Source of the DNA: Sphingomonas sp. TREG-RG-20F-R18-01
Lineage (GTDB): Bacteria; Pseudomonadota; Alphaproteobacteria; Sphingomonadales; Sphingomonadaceae
Assembly: GCF_022662475.1 (NCBI RefSeq)
Contig: NZ_JAKNQQ010000002.1
Span: 248,001-312,000, forward strand
Length of the DNA stretch: 64,000 nt
Direction of reading: 5' to 3'
A program made the position numbers and the translations under genes. Positions 36,463 through 45,506 of the stretch are shown here, one piece after another; positions within the stretch are counted from its first letter, which is position 1; the number at the start of each line of letters is the position of its first letter. The notes under the pieces were generated by a model. The model was not told where the DNA came from and did not search any database. It saw only the letters and a program-made list of their open reading frames with translations.

Positions 36463-38858
36463 GACTCGCGACGCTTTCCGCTCCCCCGGTGTTCGCGGTC
36501 GCCGAACGCGAACCCGGGCGCGTGACGCTCCGCGCGGATACCGGGCAGGTCGCGCATGTCTTCGTGCTCGAGGAGGATGTGGTCCGGCTGCTGCTGCTCG
36601 TCGATGGCACCGTCACCAGCATGCCGAGCTGGGCGATCGCGCCGGGGGCCGGGGATATCGCCGAACCCGGGCGTGACCGGATGGCGACCGATGGTTTTGC
36701 CTTGCCCGGATTCGCGTTGACCGAAACCCCTGGGCAGGTCGTGATCGAGACCGCGCGGATCCGGCTGACGATCACGCTTCACAGATTCCATTGCGTCTGG
36801 GAACAGCGGGTCGGCGGCGGCTGGCGGACGATGGCGGCGGATCGGCCGACGCAGGCGTATGACTTCGGCTGGTGGGACGGGCGCACCTATCATTACGTCG
36901 CGCGCCAGCCGGGCGAGCGCCACTACGGCCTCGGCGAACGCACGGGCGCGATGGACCGTAGCGGGCGGCGCTTCCGGCTGACCAGCGTCGATCCGATGGG
37001 GTATGACGCCGAGACGTCGGACCCGCTGTACAAGGCGATCCCCTACGTCCTCACCGCACAGGACGACGGTGTCTGCCACGGCGCATTCTACGATACGCTT
37101 GCACGCGTCACCTTCGACTTCGGGCAGGAGATGGACAATTACCACGGGCCGTACCGGCACATGGTGGCGGAAAGCGGCGATCTCGACCTGTACATGATCG
37201 CTGGCCCCGATCCGGCGGCGGTTACGCGGCGCTTTACCTGGCTGACCGGCAAGCCCGCGCTGCCGCCGCGCTGGTCACTCGGCTATTCGGGGTCGACGAT
37301 GACTTATACCGACGCGCCCGATGCGCAGGCGCGGATGGCGGATTTCATCACGGGACTCGAGACGCATGACATCGGCTGCGGCTCGTTCCATCTGTCATCG
37401 GGCTACACCTCGATCGGCGACAAACGCTACGTGTTCCACTGGAACCGCGACAAATTCCCCGATCCCGCGGGTTTCGCGGCTGGCTATGCGGCGGCGGGGG
37501 TCCGGCTGGTCGCGAACATCAAGCCCGCGATGCTGCTCGATCATCCCCGCATCGCCGAAGTCCGCGACGCCGGGCTGCTCGTCGCGGACGCGGACGGCGT
37601 GCCGACCGAGGCGCAATTCTGGGATGCGCCCGGGGTCTATCTCGATTTCACCAACCCCGCGACCGCCGCCTGGTGGCGCGGACAAGTGACGACCGCCTTG
37701 CTCGATCACGGCATCGCCGCGACGTGGAACGACAATAACGAATATGAAGTGTGGGACGCGCGCGCGCGCATTCACGGCTTCGGGTCGCCGCGCCCCGCCG
37801 CCGACGCGTTGCCGCTCCACGCGCTGCTGATGATGCGCGCGTCGCGCGCGGCGCAGGTCGCGCATGCGCCGGGCGTCCGGCCCTATGTCGTCACGCGGTC
37901 GGGGATGGCGGGGCTCCAGCGCTACGGGCAGACCTGGTCGGGCGACAATCGCACCGAATGGAAGACGCTGCGCTACAACCTCAAGATGGGGCTGGGGCTC
38001 GCACTGGCGGGGGTGTCGAACAGCGGGCACGACGTCGGCGGCTTCTCCGGCCCCGCGCCCGATGCCGAACTGCTGGTCCGATGGGTCCAGGCAGGCGTGC
38101 TGATGCCGCGTTTCAGCATCCATAGCTGGAACGACGACCGCACCGTCAACGAACCGTGGATGCACGCCGACGCGCTTCCCGCGATCCGGCGGCTGATGGC
38201 GCTGCGGCAGACGTTGGTCCCGTTCCTGTACGACCTGCTCCACCGCTATACGCATGACTATGCGCCGGTGCTGCGCCCGCTGTGGCTGGATCACCCCGAG
38301 GATGCGGGAGCTTGGATCGACGGTGACGACCATATGATCGGCCGCGACGTGCTTGCCGCGATCGTGGTCGAACCGGACGCACGCGAACGCGTGGTGCGGT
38401 TGCCCGGGCAAGGCCAGTGGTATGCCGTGTGGAGCGGGGCAATATGCGCCGGTGGAAGCCAGCATCGGGTGCCCGCCCCGCTCGACGGACCACCGCTGCT
38501 GTTCGCGCGCGCCGGGTCGGGGATGTTCGTCAATCTCGCTCGCGGCGGGTTCCGTTCCGGCGCCGTCGAACGCGGAGTCTGGCTGTTCCCCCCGGTCGGC
38601 GCAGGCCGCTTCGATTGGGACGCCTATGAGGACGCCGATGGCGAAGGCGCCGACCGCGCGCCCGATCGCTGGCAGATCCAGTGTGTCGCGACGGATGCGA
38701 CGGTGGCCATGGAGGTGTCGGTCAGGGCGATCGGCGGATCGTCCGGAAAGGTCATTACGATCGTCTTGCCCGTGACCGAGACCCGCGCGATCCTGATCCA
38801 CGGTGGAAGCGTCGAGCGTCTGGCTGCGGACCCGCCTACCTTTCGCATCATGCTGTAA
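36459..38858 (+). CDS. Glycoside hydrolase family 31 protein (alpha-glucosidase/xylosidase)
   Basis: The 799-residue protein has an N-terminal beta-sandwich (residues about 20-250, with HYGLGERTGAMDRSG) and a (beta/alpha)8 barrel from about 265. The barrel has the GH31 nucleophile Asp425 in TWNDNNEYEVWD and the acid/base Asp496 in WSGDNRTEW, then a C-terminal beta-sandwich. It removes alpha-linked sugars from oligosaccharides. There is no signal peptide, so it is cytoplasmic and acts on imported substrate, in line with its coupling to the transporter. A strong hairpin follows the stop. Confidence 0.95.
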   Translation: MRLATLSAPPVFAVAEREPGRVTLRADTGQVAHVFVLEEDVVRLLLLVDGTVTSMPSWAIAPGAGDIAEPGRDRMATDGFALPGFALTETPGQVVIETARIRLTITLHRFHCVWEQRVGGGWRTMAADRPTQAYDFGWWDGRTYHYVARQPGERHYGLGERTGAMDRSGRRFRLTSVDPMGYDAETSDPLYKAIPYVLTAQDDGVCHGAFYDTLARVTFDFGQEMDNYHGPYRHMVAESGDLDLYMIAGPDPAAVTRRFTWLTGKPALPPRWSLGYSGSTMTYTDAPDAQARMADFITGLETHDIGCGSFHLSSGYTSIGDKRYVFHWNRDKFPDPAGFAAGYAAAGVRLVANIKPAMLLDHPRIAEVRDAGLLVADADGVPTEAQFWDAPGVYLDFTNPATAAWWRGQVTTALLDHGIAATWNDNNEYEVWDARARIHGFGSPRPAADALPLHALLMMRASRAAQVAHAPGVRPYVVTRSGMAGLQRYGQTWSGDNRTEWKTLRYNLKMGLGLALAGVSNSGHDVGGFSGPAPDAELLVRWVQAGVLMPRFSIHSWNDDRTVNEPWMHADALPAIRRLMALRQTLVPFLYDLLHRYTHDYAPVLRPLWLDHPEDAGAWIDGDDHMIGRDVLAAIVVEPDARERVVRLPGQGQWYAVWSGAICAGGSQHRVPAPLDGPPLLFARAGSGMFVNLARGGFRSGAVERGVWLFPPVGAGRFDWDAYEDADGEGADRAPDRWQIQCVATDATVAMEVSVRAIGGSSGKVITIVLPVTETRAILIHGGSVERLAADPPTFRIML

Positions 38859-38872
38859 TCTCGCGCCGATGC

Positions 38873-38908
38873 AAAAAGGGCGCGCCCGTCGCCGGGCGCG
38901 CCCTTCTG
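38873..38908. terminator. Bidirectional terminator between GH31 and the outer-membrane protein gene
   Basis: GGGCGCGCCCG (38878-38888) pairs perfectly with CGGGCGCGCCC (38893-38903) around a four-base loop. The A-run on the left gives a T-tract for the reverse-strand gene. Confidence 0.85.
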
Positions 38909-38927
38909 TGCCGAAGCGGCGGGTCGC

Positions 38928-39563
38928 TTACTTGAAGCGAACGCCGATGCCGCCCATCACGCGCTGGCGCGACGTGTGGTCGTTATACTGCGAGTAGACA
39001 TATTGTGCGTCGACATAGACCGGCAGGCGGCCCTGGGTGACGGTATATTCGACACCGCCGCCGACCTGATAGCCGGTGGTGTTGAAATGGTCGTAGTAGG
39101 AACCGGTCCCGGTCGTCGCGTCGAACCGCTTGCGCTGTTCGTTGGTGACATAACCACCCTTTGCGAACACCAGCGCATGCGGCGTGAGCAGGTAGCCGGC
39201 GCGGACGCCGACGCCGAATTCCTCGAACGACTTGTGGCAGACCGAACCGCCGATCGCACCGCCGCAATTCTCGTTGCCGCTGTCTGCCTTCCAGAAGGTC
39301 GCTTCCGGACCGACGACGATACGGTCGGCGATCACGCCGTCAAAGCCGATCGTCGCGCCGTAGCCGAACTTGTCGTGATGACGGCCCTGCGACTGAAAGC
39401 GATCGCCGCCGGCATTGCCTTCGAGGCGGAAGCCGCGGAACGCAGTGTTCGAACCGCTTGCGGTGGTCGTGGTATCGGTGGTCGTGGTCGTCACGTCCTG
39501 GGCCGAGGCGGCACCCGCCGAAAGGGCCGCTGCGGCGGCTGCTACCAACAAAATCTTGCGCAT
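38928..39563 (-). CDS. Outer-membrane beta-barrel protein (opacity/Omp25-like)
   Basis: The 211-residue protein has a signal peptide (MRKILLVAAAAAALSAGAAS, cut before QDV), a threonine-rich linker (TTTTTDTTTTASGS) and an eight-stranded barrel with FRGFRLEGNAGGDRFQSQ, YGATIGFDGVIADRIVVG and a C-terminal GGIGVRFK. Barrels of this small porin type anchor or shape the envelope in alphaproteobacteria. ATG 39563 follows CGGAGA on the coding strand. An upstream palindrome resembles PhaR boxes seen before the phasin gene. Confidence 0.88.
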   Translation of the reverse strand: MRKILLVAAAAAALSAGAASAQDVTTTTTDTTTTASGSNTAFRGFRLEGNAGGDRFQSQGRHHDKFGYGATIGFDGVIADRIVVGPEATFWKADSGNENCGGAIGGSVCHKSFEEFGVGVRAGYLLTPHALVFAKGGYVTNEQRKRFDATTGTGSYYDHFNTTGYQVGGGVEYTVTQGRLPVYVDAQYVYSQYNDHTSRQRVMGGIGVRFK

Positions 39564-39639
39564 GTGTGTTCTCCGTTGAGGGGGCGCAAACCCGCCACAA
39601 CACGAAGCGATCCCATCCAAAAGGAGGATCGGCAAAATG

Positions 39640-39657
39640 TGTTGCAATGCAGCAACA
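39640..39657. promoter_or_regulatory. TGTTGC-N6-GCAACA palindrome upstream of the barrel protein gene
   Basis: On the reverse strand it reads CTGCATTGCAACAC, matching the phasin-upstream box CTGCACTGCAACAC with one difference. It lies 77-94 bases upstream of the barrel gene start. A PhaR-type regulator is a candidate binder; this is inference. Confidence 0.45.
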
Positions 39658-39783
39658 GGGCCTTGCGGAGCGCGGGAACCCTCCCAAGGCACCCGTTCGT
39701 CGCGAACCGGGGGGAGCATCGGCGGCTACGCACCCGGCAGTGGATTCAGCCGGTTGACTCCGCTTCGCGATCCGCGCGATATG

Positions 39784-39798
39784 GAACATAAGATGAAC
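39784..39798 (+). promoter_or_regulatory. LexA (SOS) box of the imuA-imuB-dnaE2 cassette
   Basis: GAAC-N7-GAAC (GAACATAAGATGAAC) is the known alphaproteobacterial LexA operator. It ends four bases before the imuA start codon, so LexA should block transcription of the whole cassette until DNA damage occurs. Confidence 0.85.
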
Positions 39799-39802
39799 AA
39801 AT

Positions 39803-40651
39803 ATGACCGAGTCGATCGCCTCGCTGCGCCTTTTGAAGCGCCAGATTGCCGCCATAGAGCAGCGCGAGGGGCTGGGCGACTCCACGACTCATGCCGTTCG
39901 GGTGAGCACGGGACATGACGGGATCGACCAGGCGATCGCCGGCGGCCTCGCCCGCGGGCGGGTGCACGAGGTGTTCGCGCACGATCCAGCGGATGCGGGG
40001 AGCGCGACCGGATTCATCGGGATGCTCGCGGTTCGGCTCGGTGGACCGCTGGTGTGGCTGCGGGAGGATGCGGCCGAAAAGCAGGGCATTCTTCATGCCA
40101 ACGGGCTGGTCGAACTCGGGATCGACCCATCGCGCCTGATCCTGGGCGTGTTGCCCGATCCGCTCGCGGTGCTCCGCGCGGCGGCGGATGTGGTGCGGTG
40201 CGCGGCGGTGGGGGTCGCGGTGATCGAAATGCGCCGCAACCCGCCGATGCTCGATCTGACCGCGGGGCGCAGGCTTGCGCTGGCCGCGGAAAGTTCGGGC
40301 GTCACCGTGCTGTTGCTGCGGATCGATGCGCAGGCCTCGCCGAGTGCAGCGGATACGCGCTGGTCCGCCAGCGCGGCGGCGTCTGCGCCGCTCGAGGCCA
40401 ATGCGCCGGGCTATCCGGCGCTGGAAGTAACGCTTTTGCGCCAGCGTGGTCGCCCCGGCGACGGGCGCTGGCTGGTGGAGTGGGACCGTGACCAAGCAAG
40501 CTTCCGCGCAGCGGATGCGCCGCGCCGATCCGATGGACGAGACCGTGGCATCATCCCGGCCCGAACCGGCACGGCGGCATCTGGCACTGTGGTTTCCCTT
40601 CCTGTCGAGCGACCGTTTCTGCCGGACACAGGGTTCCGTCGCGCCGGCTGA
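39803..40651 (+). CDS. imuA: ImuA, RecA-like protein of the mutagenesis cassette
   Basis: The 282-residue protein starts MTESIASLRLLKRQIAAIEQ and has the ImuA core: GIDQAIAGGLARGRVHEVFA, then GPLVWLREDAAEK and LRAAADVVRCAAVGVAVIEM. The usual domain ends near residue 236 (GRWLVEWDRDQASFRA), and the remaining residues overlap the start of imuB. In Caulobacter and mycobacteria, ImuA and ImuB recruit DnaE2 for SOS-induced lesion bypass. A LexA box lies four bases upstream of the ATG. Confidence 0.92.
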   Translation: MTESIASLRLLKRQIAAIEQREGLGDSTTHAVRVSTGHDGIDQAIAGGLARGRVHEVFAHDPADAGSATGFIGMLAVRLGGPLVWLREDAAEKQGILHANGLVELGIDPSRLILGVLPDPLAVLRAAADVVRCAAVGVAVIEMRRNPPMLDLTAGRRLALAAESSGVTVLLLRIDAQASPSAADTRWSASAAASAPLEANAPGYPALEVTLLRQRGRPGDGRWLVEWDRDQASFRAADAPRRSDGRDRGIIPARTGTAASGTVVSLPVERPFLPDTGFRRAG

Positions 40652-42125
40652 CGGGGGCGCCGACAGCAGGGCCGACGCGCCGTTCGTCTTCGTCGAGAAG
40701 CAGCGTGGCGCGATGCGGATCACCGCGGTCGATCCGCGCGCGCACGCGCTTGGCCTCGCGCCGGGCGTCGCGCTGGCGGATGCCCGCGCCGGCCTGCCCG
40801 ATCTTGCCGCGCATGACGCCGCCCCCGCCGCCGACCAGGACTGGATCGAGCGGATCGCGGATTTGTGCGAACGCTATACCCCGATGGTCGCGCTCGACGA
40901 GGCAGATGGCGTCACGCTCGACATCACCGGCTGCGCGCACCTGTTCGGCGGCGAGGACGCTTTGCTCGCGGATGTCGAGGCGCGTCTCGCACCCTGGAGC
41001 GCACAGGTCCGCCATGCCGTCGCGGGCAGCCCGGATGGCGCGCAGGCGCTCGCGCGGTTCCAGACGATGCCCGCCGCGAGCGAGGCGGCGGCGTTGCGCC
41101 GGCTCGACGTCGCGGCGCTGCGCCTCCCCGAGGAGACTCTGGTCGCGCTGCGTCGCGCCGGGTTGAAGACGATCGGCGATCTCGCCGGGCGCCCCTCCGC
41201 GCCGATCGCCGCGCGCTTCGGCGAGGAGACGACCGAGACGCTCGCGCGGTTGCTGGGCGATATCGACAGCCGGATCCAGCCGCGTCGCCGTCTCCCCGCG
41301 ATGTTCTTCGAACGCCGTTTCGCCGATCCGATCGCGCGGACCGAGCATGTCCTCGAGGTCCTCGCAGACCTCGCCGGCGAGGCGGCGGCGGCGCTGGCCG
41401 AGCGGCACAAGGGCGGGCGACGCTTTGCCGCGCGGCTGTTCCGCAGCGACGGGCAGGTGCGCGATCTCGCGGTCGAGACCGGCCTGCCGGTGCGCGACCC
41501 GCCGACGCTGATCCGGCTGTTCCGCGAGCGGATCGATGCGCTCGCCGATCCGCTCGATCCGGGCTTCGGGTTCGACATGGTGCGCTTCGTCGTGCCGCGG
41601 ATCGAGGCGCTGGCGCCGACGCAATTGCAGCTCGAGGGCGGCGCGATCGGCGACGACGCCATGGCGGCGCTGGTCGACCGGCTCAGCACGCGCGTCGGGC
41701 GGACGCGAATCCGCCGCTTCGTCGCGCGCGACAGCCATATTCCCGAACAGGGCGTGCTGAGCATTCCGGCGCTCGACGCGCCGACCGCGCCCGTGCCCGC
41801 GTGGCAGAGCCTCGATGCGGGCGAGCCGCCGCTCCGCCCGATCCATCTGTTCGACCCGCCGCAACGAATCGAGGTGATGGCCGAAGTCCCCGACGGCCCG
41901 CCGCACCGCTTCCGCTGGCGGCGCACGCTGCATGACGTCACGCGGTTCGAGGGACCCGAGCGGATCGCCGCGGAATGGTGGCGCCGCGCCGATGGCGCCG
42001 GACTGACGCGCGACTATTACCGGATCGAGGATACGCGCGGGCGGCGTTTCTGGATCTTCCGCCACGGCCTGTACGATCGCGAGAAGCCCGATCCCGAATG
42101 GTACGTCCACGGACTGTTCGCATGA
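40533..42125 (+). CDS. imuB: ImuB, inactive Y-family polymerase of the mutagenesis cassette
   Basis: The 530-residue protein has the Y-family fold with the LALWFPFLSSDRFCR start and LDEADGVTLDITGCAHLFGG. As in other ImuB proteins, the acidic catalytic residues of true Y polymerases are not apparent, so it is thought to be an adaptor that links DnaE2 to the beta clamp. ATG 40533 is chosen; it overlaps imuA by 119 bases. Earlier in-frame starts (40446, 40515) lie deeper in imuA. The stop overlaps dnaE2 (ATGA). Confidence 0.92.
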   Translation: MDETVASSRPEPARRHLALWFPFLSSDRFCRTQGSVAPADGGADSRADAPFVFVEKQRGAMRITAVDPRAHALGLAPGVALADARAGLPDLAAHDAAPAADQDWIERIADLCERYTPMVALDEADGVTLDITGCAHLFGGEDALLADVEARLAPWSAQVRHAVAGSPDGAQALARFQTMPAASEAAALRRLDVAALRLPEETLVALRRAGLKTIGDLAGRPSAPIAARFGEETTETLARLLGDIDSRIQPRRRLPAMFFERRFADPIARTEHVLEVLADLAGEAAAALAERHKGGRRFAARLFRSDGQVRDLAVETGLPVRDPPTLIRLFRERIDALADPLDPGFGFDMVRFVVPRIEALAPTQLQLEGGAIGDDAMAALVDRLSTRVGRTRIRRFVARDSHIPEQGVLSIPALDAPTAPVPAWQSLDAGEPPLRPIHLFDPPQRIEVMAEVPDGPPHRFRWRRTLHDVTRFEGPERIAAEWWRRADGAGLTRDYYRIEDTRGRRFWIFRHGLYDREKPDPEWYVHGLFA

Positions 42126-45100
42126 CCGGCTTTGCCGAACTGGTCGCGGCGAGCAACTATTCCTTCCTGCGCGGCGCGGCGCACCCGCATGAGATGGTCG
42201 CCGAGGCGCTGGCGCTCGGGCTCGACGGGATCGGGCTGGCCGATCGCAATACCGTCGCGGGGGTGGTGCGCGCGCATGTCGCGCTGGAGGCCGCGGTAAA
42301 GGAAGCCGCCGAGGCCGGCTTGCCCGACCTGCCGTTCCGGCTGGTCGTCGGCGCGCGCCTGGTGTTTTCGGACGATACGCCCGACATCGTCGCCTATCCC
42401 GCGACGCGGTTCGGCTGGGGGCGGCTGACCCGGCTGCTGACGCTCGGCAACCTGCGCGCCGAAAAGGGCGATTGCGAGCTGCATTTCGCGGACCTGCTCG
42501 ATCATCATGAGGATCTGCTGCTGATCGTGCTCGGCGGCGAACGCGATCTCGGCGTGCTCCAGCAATTGCGCGCGGCGTGCGGGGACCGGGTGTGGCTGGG
42601 CGTAACGATGCTGCGGCAGGGGCGCGACCGGCGGATGCTCGCGCGGTTGCAGGCGGTGGCGCAGGCGGCGGGGGTGCCGCTGCTCGCGACCAACGACGCG
42701 CTCTATGCCGGGCCTGCGCAACGCCCGCTGCACGACGTGCTGACCTGCATCCTCCACGGCACGACGATCACCACCGCGGGCAAGATCCTCGCCGCCAATG
42801 CCGAGCGGCACCTGAAACCCGCCGATGAAATGGCGCGGCTGTTCCGCGATTGCCCCGATGCGGTCGCGCAGAGCCGCGTGATCCTCGACCGGATCGGCTT
42901 CACGCTGCGCGACCTCAGCTACGAATATCCGCACGAGCCGATCCCCGAAGGCTGGGACCCGCAGGACTGGCTCGAGCATCTCGTGCTCGAGGCGGCGCAC
43001 GCGCGCTATGGCGCGACGCTGTCGCCCAAGATCGAGGCGCTGCTCGCGGAGGAGTTCCACCTGATCCGCAAGCAGAAATACGCCTTCTACTTCCTCACCG
43101 TCCACGATCTCGTCCGCTTCGCGCGCGCGCAGACCCCGCCGATCCTCTGCCAGGGGCGCGGGTCGGCGGCGAATTCGATCGTGTGTTTCCTGCTTGGCGT
43201 GACGTCGGTCGATCCGGTCCAGCACGACCTGCTGTTCTCGCGCTTCGTCTCGGAGGAACGCAGCGAGCCGCCCGACATCGACGTGGATTTCGAGCACGAA
43301 CGCCGCGAGGAGGTGATGCAGTACGTCTATCGCCGCTACGGCCGCCACCGCGCCGGGATCGCCGCGACCGTGATCCATTACCGCCCGCGCAGCGCGGTGC
43401 GTGAGGTCGGCAAGGTGCTGGGCTTCTCGGAAGACGTCACCGCGCGGCTCGGCAGCACGGTGTGGGGCAGCTTCGCGAGCAAGCTCGAGGAGCGGCGCTA
43501 TGCCGATGCCGGGCTCGACACCGCCAACCCCGCGATCGCGCGGCTGAAGGGGCTGGTCGAGCAGATCCTCGAATTCCCGCGCCACCTCTCGCAACATGTC
43601 GGCGGGTTCGTGCTGACGCAGGACCGGCTCGACGAGACCGTGCCGATCCACAATGGCGCGATGGCGGACCGCACCTTCATCGAATGGGACAAGGACGATA
43701 TCGACGCGCTCGGGCTGATGAAGGTCGACGTGCTCGCGCTCGGCATGCTGACGTGCATCCGCAAGAGCTTCGACCTGATGCGGCGACACGGGCTCGGCGA
43801 CCATGACCTCGAAGTGGACATCGCGGCCGACGATCCCGCGGTTTACGACATGCTGTGCAAGGGCGACAGCATCGGCGTGTTCCAGGTCGAGAGCCGCGCG
43901 CAGATCAACATGCTGCCCCGCCTCAAGCCGCGCTCGCTCTACGATCTGACCGTGCAGGTCGCGATCGTCCGCCCCGGCCCGATCCAGGGCGAGATGGTCC
44001 ATCCCTATCTCAGGCGGCGCAGCGGGATCGAGAAGGTCGACTATCCCTCGCCCGCACCGCCGCATAATCCCAACGAACTGAAGGATCTGCTCGGCAAGAC
44101 CTTCGGCGTGCCGCTGTTCCAGGAACAGGCGATGAAGCTCGCGATCGTCGCCGCGGCATTCACCCCGGTCGAGGCGAACAAGCTGCGCCGCGCGATGGCG
44201 ACCTTCCGCCATACCGGCGGGATGGATGCGTTCCGCGTCAAGATGGTCGAGGGAATGGTCGGGCGTGGCTATGACCGCGATTTCGCCGAACGCGCGTTCC
44301 AGCAGATCGAGGGGTTCGGCAGCTACGGCTTCCCCGAGAGCCACGCCTTGTCGTTCGCGCGGCTGGTCTATGTCTCCTCCTGGATCAAATGCCACCAGCC
44401 CGCGGTGTTTGCCTGCGCGCTGCTCAATGCGCAGCCGATGGGCTTCTACGCGCCCGCGCAGATCGTCCGGGATGCGCGCGAGCAAGGCATCGTGGTCCAT
44501 CCGATCGACATCAACGCGAGCGACTGGGACAACAGCCTCGAGCCCGACGATGCCGGGGTGCTCGCCCTGCGGCTCGGCTTCCGCCAGATGGACGGCTTCC
44601 GCCAGGCCTGGGCCGATACGCTGGTCGCCGCCCGCGTGGCGGGGCCGTTCGGCTCGGTCGAGGCACTGGCCCGGCGCGCGGCCCTGCCACAACGCGCGCT
44701 GCGGTTGCTCGCCGACGTCGATGCGTTCGGCTCGCTCGCGCTCGACCGGCGGCAGGCGCTGTGGGAAGTACGCCGCACGCCCGACGCCGCGCTCCCGCTG
44801 TTCGCCGCCGCCAGCGCGCGCGAACTGGGGGAGGAGCCCGACATGGCGCTCCCGCTGATGACGCCCGCCGAGGAAGTCGTGGTCGATTACAAGACACTGC
44901 GGTTGTCGCTCAAGGATCACCCGATGACCTTCCTGCGCGCCGGGCTCGCCGCCGAGGGGATCAGCAGCTGCGCACAGACGACCGCCGCCAAGGCGGGCGC
45001 ACGGGTACGGACCGCGGGAATCGTGCTGGTCCGCCAGCGGCCGGGCAAGGGCAATGCGATCTTCGTGACGATCGAGGACGAGACCGGGGTCACCAACGTC

Positions 45101-45382
45101 GTGATCTGGGCACGGCTGTTCGAGACGCTGCGGCGGCAGGTGATGGCGTCGCGGCTGATGCTGGTCGAGGGCGAGGTGCAGCGCAGCCCGGAGGGCGTCG
45201 TCCATCTGATGGCGAGCCGGGTGCTCGATCGCAGCGGCCTGCTCGACACACTGGGGGATGAGGCGGCCCCGCCCCAATCGATCAAGCTGCCGCTCGCGCG
45301 CGCCGACGAGATGATCAAGCCGGTCCCCTCGCGGCATCCGGGCGACGCGCGGCTGGTGCCCAAGTCGCGTGATTTCCATTGA
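42122..45382 (+). CDS. dnaE2: Error-prone DNA polymerase III alpha subunit DnaE2
   Basis: The 1086-residue protein has a PHP domain at its start (MTGFAELVAASNYSFLRGAA, HPHEMV), the C-family polymerase core (CQGRGSAANSIVCFLLGVTS, DIDVDFEHERREEVMQYVY, with the palm acidic residues), an HhH motif near residue 850 and a C-terminal OB domain (RVRTAGIVLVRQRPGKGNA). The length and lack of the DnaE1 C-terminal region fit DnaE2. It performs translesion synthesis with ImuA and ImuB. It overlaps imuB by four bases. Confidence 0.97.
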   Translation: MTGFAELVAASNYSFLRGAAHPHEMVAEALALGLDGIGLADRNTVAGVVRAHVALEAAVKEAAEAGLPDLPFRLVVGARLVFSDDTPDIVAYPATRFGWGRLTRLLTLGNLRAEKGDCELHFADLLDHHEDLLLIVLGGERDLGVLQQLRAACGDRVWLGVTMLRQGRDRRMLARLQAVAQAAGVPLLATNDALYAGPAQRPLHDVLTCILHGTTITTAGKILAANAERHLKPADEMARLFRDCPDAVAQSRVILDRIGFTLRDLSYEYPHEPIPEGWDPQDWLEHLVLEAAHARYGATLSPKIEALLAEEFHLIRKQKYAFYFLTVHDLVRFARAQTPPILCQGRGSAANSIVCFLLGVTSVDPVQHDLLFSRFVSEERSEPPDIDVDFEHERREEVMQYVYRRYGRHRAGIAATVIHYRPRSAVREVGKVLGFSEDVTARLGSTVWGSFASKLEERRYADAGLDTANPAIARLKGLVEQILEFPRHLSQHVGGFVLTQDRLDETVPIHNGAMADRTFIEWDKDDIDALGLMKVDVLALGMLTCIRKSFDLMRRHGLGDHDLEVDIAADDPAVYDMLCKGDSIGVFQVESRAQINMLPRLKPRSLYDLTVQVAIVRPGPIQGEMVHPYLRRRSGIEKVDYPSPAPPHNPNELKDLLGKTFGVPLFQEQAMKLAIVAAAFTPVEANKLRRAMATFRHTGGMDAFRVKMVEGMVGRGYDRDFAERAFQQIEGFGSYGFPESHALSFARLVYVSSWIKCHQPAVFACALLNAQPMGFYAPAQIVRDAREQGIVVHPIDINASDWDNSLEPDDAGVLALRLGFRQMDGFRQAWADTLVAARVAGPFGSVEALARRAALPQRALRLLADVDAFGSLALDRRQALWEVRRTPDAALPLFAAASARELGEEPDMALPLMTPAEEVVVDYKTLRLSLKDHPMTFLRAGLAAEGISSCAQTTAAKAGARVRTAGIVLVRQRPGKGNAIFVTIEDETGVTNVVIWARLFETLRRQVMASRLMLVEGEVQRSPEGVVHLMASRVLDRSGLLDTLGDEAAPPQSIKLPLARADEMIKPVPSRHPGDARLVPKSRDFH

Positions 45383-45506
45383 GGACCAGCCTGGGATCGC
45401 CGGGAAGCATGTTCGACCTGCGGCGCGGTCAGCCAACCCAAATTCATCCGTCGCAAACCCGTCACCACGCTTGCCCATGCCCCCCGGCATCGGCCATTGG
45501 ACGCGC

